Below are positions 6,329 to 7,318 of a DNA stretch of 7,318 nt, piece after piece (positions within the stretch are counted from its first letter, which is position 1; every line of letters starts with the position of its first letter). Where the stretch lies: NCBI GenBank assembly GCA_900757695.1, contig CAAEOU010000156.1:1-7318 (forward strand), written 5' to 3'. Below the pieces are notes generated by a model, which was not told the origin of the DNA, made no database searches, and saw only the letters and a program-made list of their open reading frames with translations. Source of the stretch: an uncultured Oscillospiraceae bacterium. Lineage in GTDB: Bacteria; Bacillota_A; Clostridia; Oscillospirales; Oscillospiraceae. A program made the translations under genes and the position numbers.

Positions 6329-6344
6329 CCGAAAACGTTTTGGC
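6329..6344. promoter_or_regulatory. Palindrome in the purF leader, resembling a LacI-family (PurR-like) operator
   Basis: A perfect 10-bp palindrome AAAACGTTTT (6332-6341) sits between the predicted purF transcription start and its ribosome binding site. Read on the minus strand, the surrounding 16 bases GCCAAAACGTTTTCGG match the E. coli PurR operator consensus at 12 of 16 positions by hand alignment, with the central CG conserved. Firmicute purine control normally uses a different PurR and PurBox, so this is only a candidate. Confidence 0.35.
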
Positions 6345-6385
6345 TTTCGCCTCCGTTTTTCCTTTCACAAACAAACACATCTTGT

Positions 6386-6414
6386 ATTGTATCACACATT
6401 TGACTGCCGGACAA
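6386..6414 (-). promoter_or_regulatory. purF: purF promoter (extended -10 type)
   Basis: On the minus strand, TTGTCC (6414-6409), 17 bases, then TACAAT (6391-6386), preceded directly by TGA, which gives an extended -10 TG motif. The transcript would start near 6379, giving a leader of about 74 bases. Confidence 0.7.
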
Positions 6415-6440
6415 GGCAGCGCCCTGCCGAAATTCGCAGG
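6404..6440. repeat. Nested CTGCC/GGCAG inverted repeats over the purF -35 region
   Basis: CTGCC (6404-6408), GGCAG (6415-6419) and CTGCC (6424-6428) form two alternative hairpins sharing the middle arm. One encloses exactly the -35 hexamer (6409-6414), the other a 4-base loop. A further pair, CCTGC (6423-6427) with GCAGG (6436-6440), overlaps. None has a proper T run on the minus strand, so a weak terminator for the CLC gene or an operator are both possible. Confidence 0.4.
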
Positions 6441-6471
6441 AAAATAGCCCATCCGACTTGTATGGTTCCGC

Positions 6472-7318
6472 TCAATGGGTCCCCTTGTTAATATATTCCG
6501 GCCGCAGCTTGGAGTATACGATCTTCTGGGCATGATAGAGGCCGCTATACCCTGAGAGCATATAGGACAGGGCACAGCACAGGGCATACATGGGAAGCCC
6601 CTCTCCCCCGAACAGCTCATAGCTCAAAAGAATAGAGGTCAAGGGGCAGTTTGTAACCCCGCAGAACACCGCCGTCATGCCCAATGAGGCGGCAAAGGAA
6701 CCGCCCAGCCCCAAGAGCTGCCCATAAAATGCACCGAAGGCCGCACCGCAGAAAAATGCCGGTACGATCTCACCGCCCTTAAAGCCCGCCGCCAGTGTCA
6801 ATGCTGTAAAGATGATTTTTAGGAGGAACGCCTCGGGTCTCGCCTGCCCCTCCATGGCCCGGTTGATGACCGCAACGCCAGCTCCGTTATAGTCCGTCCC
6901 CAGCAGCAGGGACAGCAGCACCACGATCACACCTCCAAGGATCACCTTGAGATAGGGATTCTTCGTGATCTTCTCATAGCCCTTGGGCGCCAGATGCATG
7001 ATGCCGCAGAACAGCACCGCCACCAGAGCACAGAGGATGCCCAAAGCGCCCACCTGCAAAAGCGTCAGCGGCGTCATGGCCGGCACCGCCTCCACCACAA
7101 AGGCCGTGGCTCCGATCCCCATGGACGATGCCACCACCTGCGCAATCAGCGCCGACAGTACGCAGGGCACAATGGCCGAATAGTACATGACGCCAACACT
7201 GACCACCTCCATGGACATAACCGCCGCCGCCAGCGGCGTACCAAACAGCGCCGAAAAGCCTGCCGCCATACCGCACATGGTGATGATCCGGTCGTCCTTT
7301 TCGTTCAAATGCACCACA
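6472..7318 (-). CDS. CLC-family anion channel/antiporter (5' partial, runs off the right edge)
   Basis: The C-terminal 281 residues visible are mostly hydrophobic helices of a CLC membrane protein, which moves chloride or other halides, often in exchange for protons. Landmarks are CGMAAGFSALFGTPLAAAVM near the visible start, GFKGGEIVPAFFCGAAFGAF (the counterpart of the GxFxP selectivity-filter segment), and VFCGVTNCPLTSILLSYELF. The variant GFKGGEIVP instead of GGIFAP places it in a divergent clade usually annotated as voltage-gated chloride channel family. That clade may include fluoride-exporting CLC-F proteins, but the diagnostic N-terminal filter lies outside the window. No C-terminal CBS domains follow; the protein ends soon after the last helix. 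The stop at 6472 is about 60 bases upstream of the purF promoter, on the same strand. Confidence 0.9.
   Translation of the reverse strand, partial: VVHLNEKDDRIITMCGMAAGFSALFGTPLAAAVMSMEVVSVGVMYYSAIVPCVLSALIAQVVASSMGIGATAFVVEAVPAMTPLTLLQVGALGILCALVAVLFCGIMHLAPKGYEKITKNPYLKVILGGVIVVLLSLLLGTDYNGAGVAVINRAMEGQARPEAFLLKIIFTALTLAAGFKGGEIVPAFFCGAAFGAFYGQLLGLGGSFAASLGMTAVFCGVTNCPLTSILLSYELFGGEGLPMYALCCALSYMLSGYSGLYHAQKIVYSKLRPEYINKGTH

Noticed and set aside
6312..6379. Purine riboswitch or Firmicute PurBox pair in the purF leader
   Set aside because: The leader is too short and lacks the riboswitch core. Two CGAA/TTCG tetramers are present, but only 12 bases apart and with poor flanks.
4896..6491. 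531-codon plus-strand open frame antisense to purF
   Set aside because: It is the mirror of a clearly real purF. It has no ribosome binding site and its composition (many His, Arg, Ile from complementary codons) looks like a shadow.
6306..6620. Upstream extension of the purF frame
   Set aside because: It overlaps the 3' end of the CLC gene and the purF promoter; the Cys16 propeptide length fits the start at 6305.

Overview
The window reads as a chromosomal segment of a GC-rich clostridial Firmicute, most likely a gut Oscillospiraceae/Ruminococcaceae relative. Support for this comes from the type I-alpha glutamine synthetase with an ANTAR regulator gene beside it, an Fe-S type PurF, an ECF sigma factor with a short clostridial-style anti-sigma N-terminus, strong AAGGAGG-type ribosome binding sites, and GTG starts. 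I see no mobile elements, CRISPR arrays, tRNA or rRNA genes. The species cannot be fixed from the sequence alone.

Left half, plus strand: (i) the C-terminal end of a membrane protein, probably a transglutaminase/DUF4129-type protein, closed by a strong intrinsic terminator; (ii) an ECF-type sigma factor behind a candidate self-recognised promoter (TGCAAT, 17 bp, CGTCTA); (iii) overlapping it by 4 bases (GTGA), a 505-residue membrane protein with a short anti-sigma-like cytoplasmic N-terminus, one membrane segment, a Ser/Pro/Ala-rich stalk and a full extracellular serpin domain. The last pair is the most unusual content: it looks like a sigma/anti-sigma switch whose outer sensor is a serine protease inhibitor fold. 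A bidirectional terminator separates it from the right half.

Right half, minus strand, in transcription order from the right edge: a CLC-family anion channel/antiporter (N-terminus outside the window), purF, glnA, and an ANTAR-domain regulator with a degenerate receiver domain. purF has its own extended -10 promoter and a palindrome in its leader that resembles a LacI-family operator. glnA has an almost perfect sigma-A promoter followed at once by a terminator-like hairpin, so transcription is probably attenuated. The ANTAR protein encoded just after glnA is the natural candidate for relieving that attenuation. GlnA makes glutamine and PurF spends it at the first step of purine synthesis, so this half is a nitrogen/purine housekeeping block.

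Intergenic stretches (503-634, 2710-2761, 4680-4904, 6306-6471) are all under 300 bases; each holds the control elements listed below.
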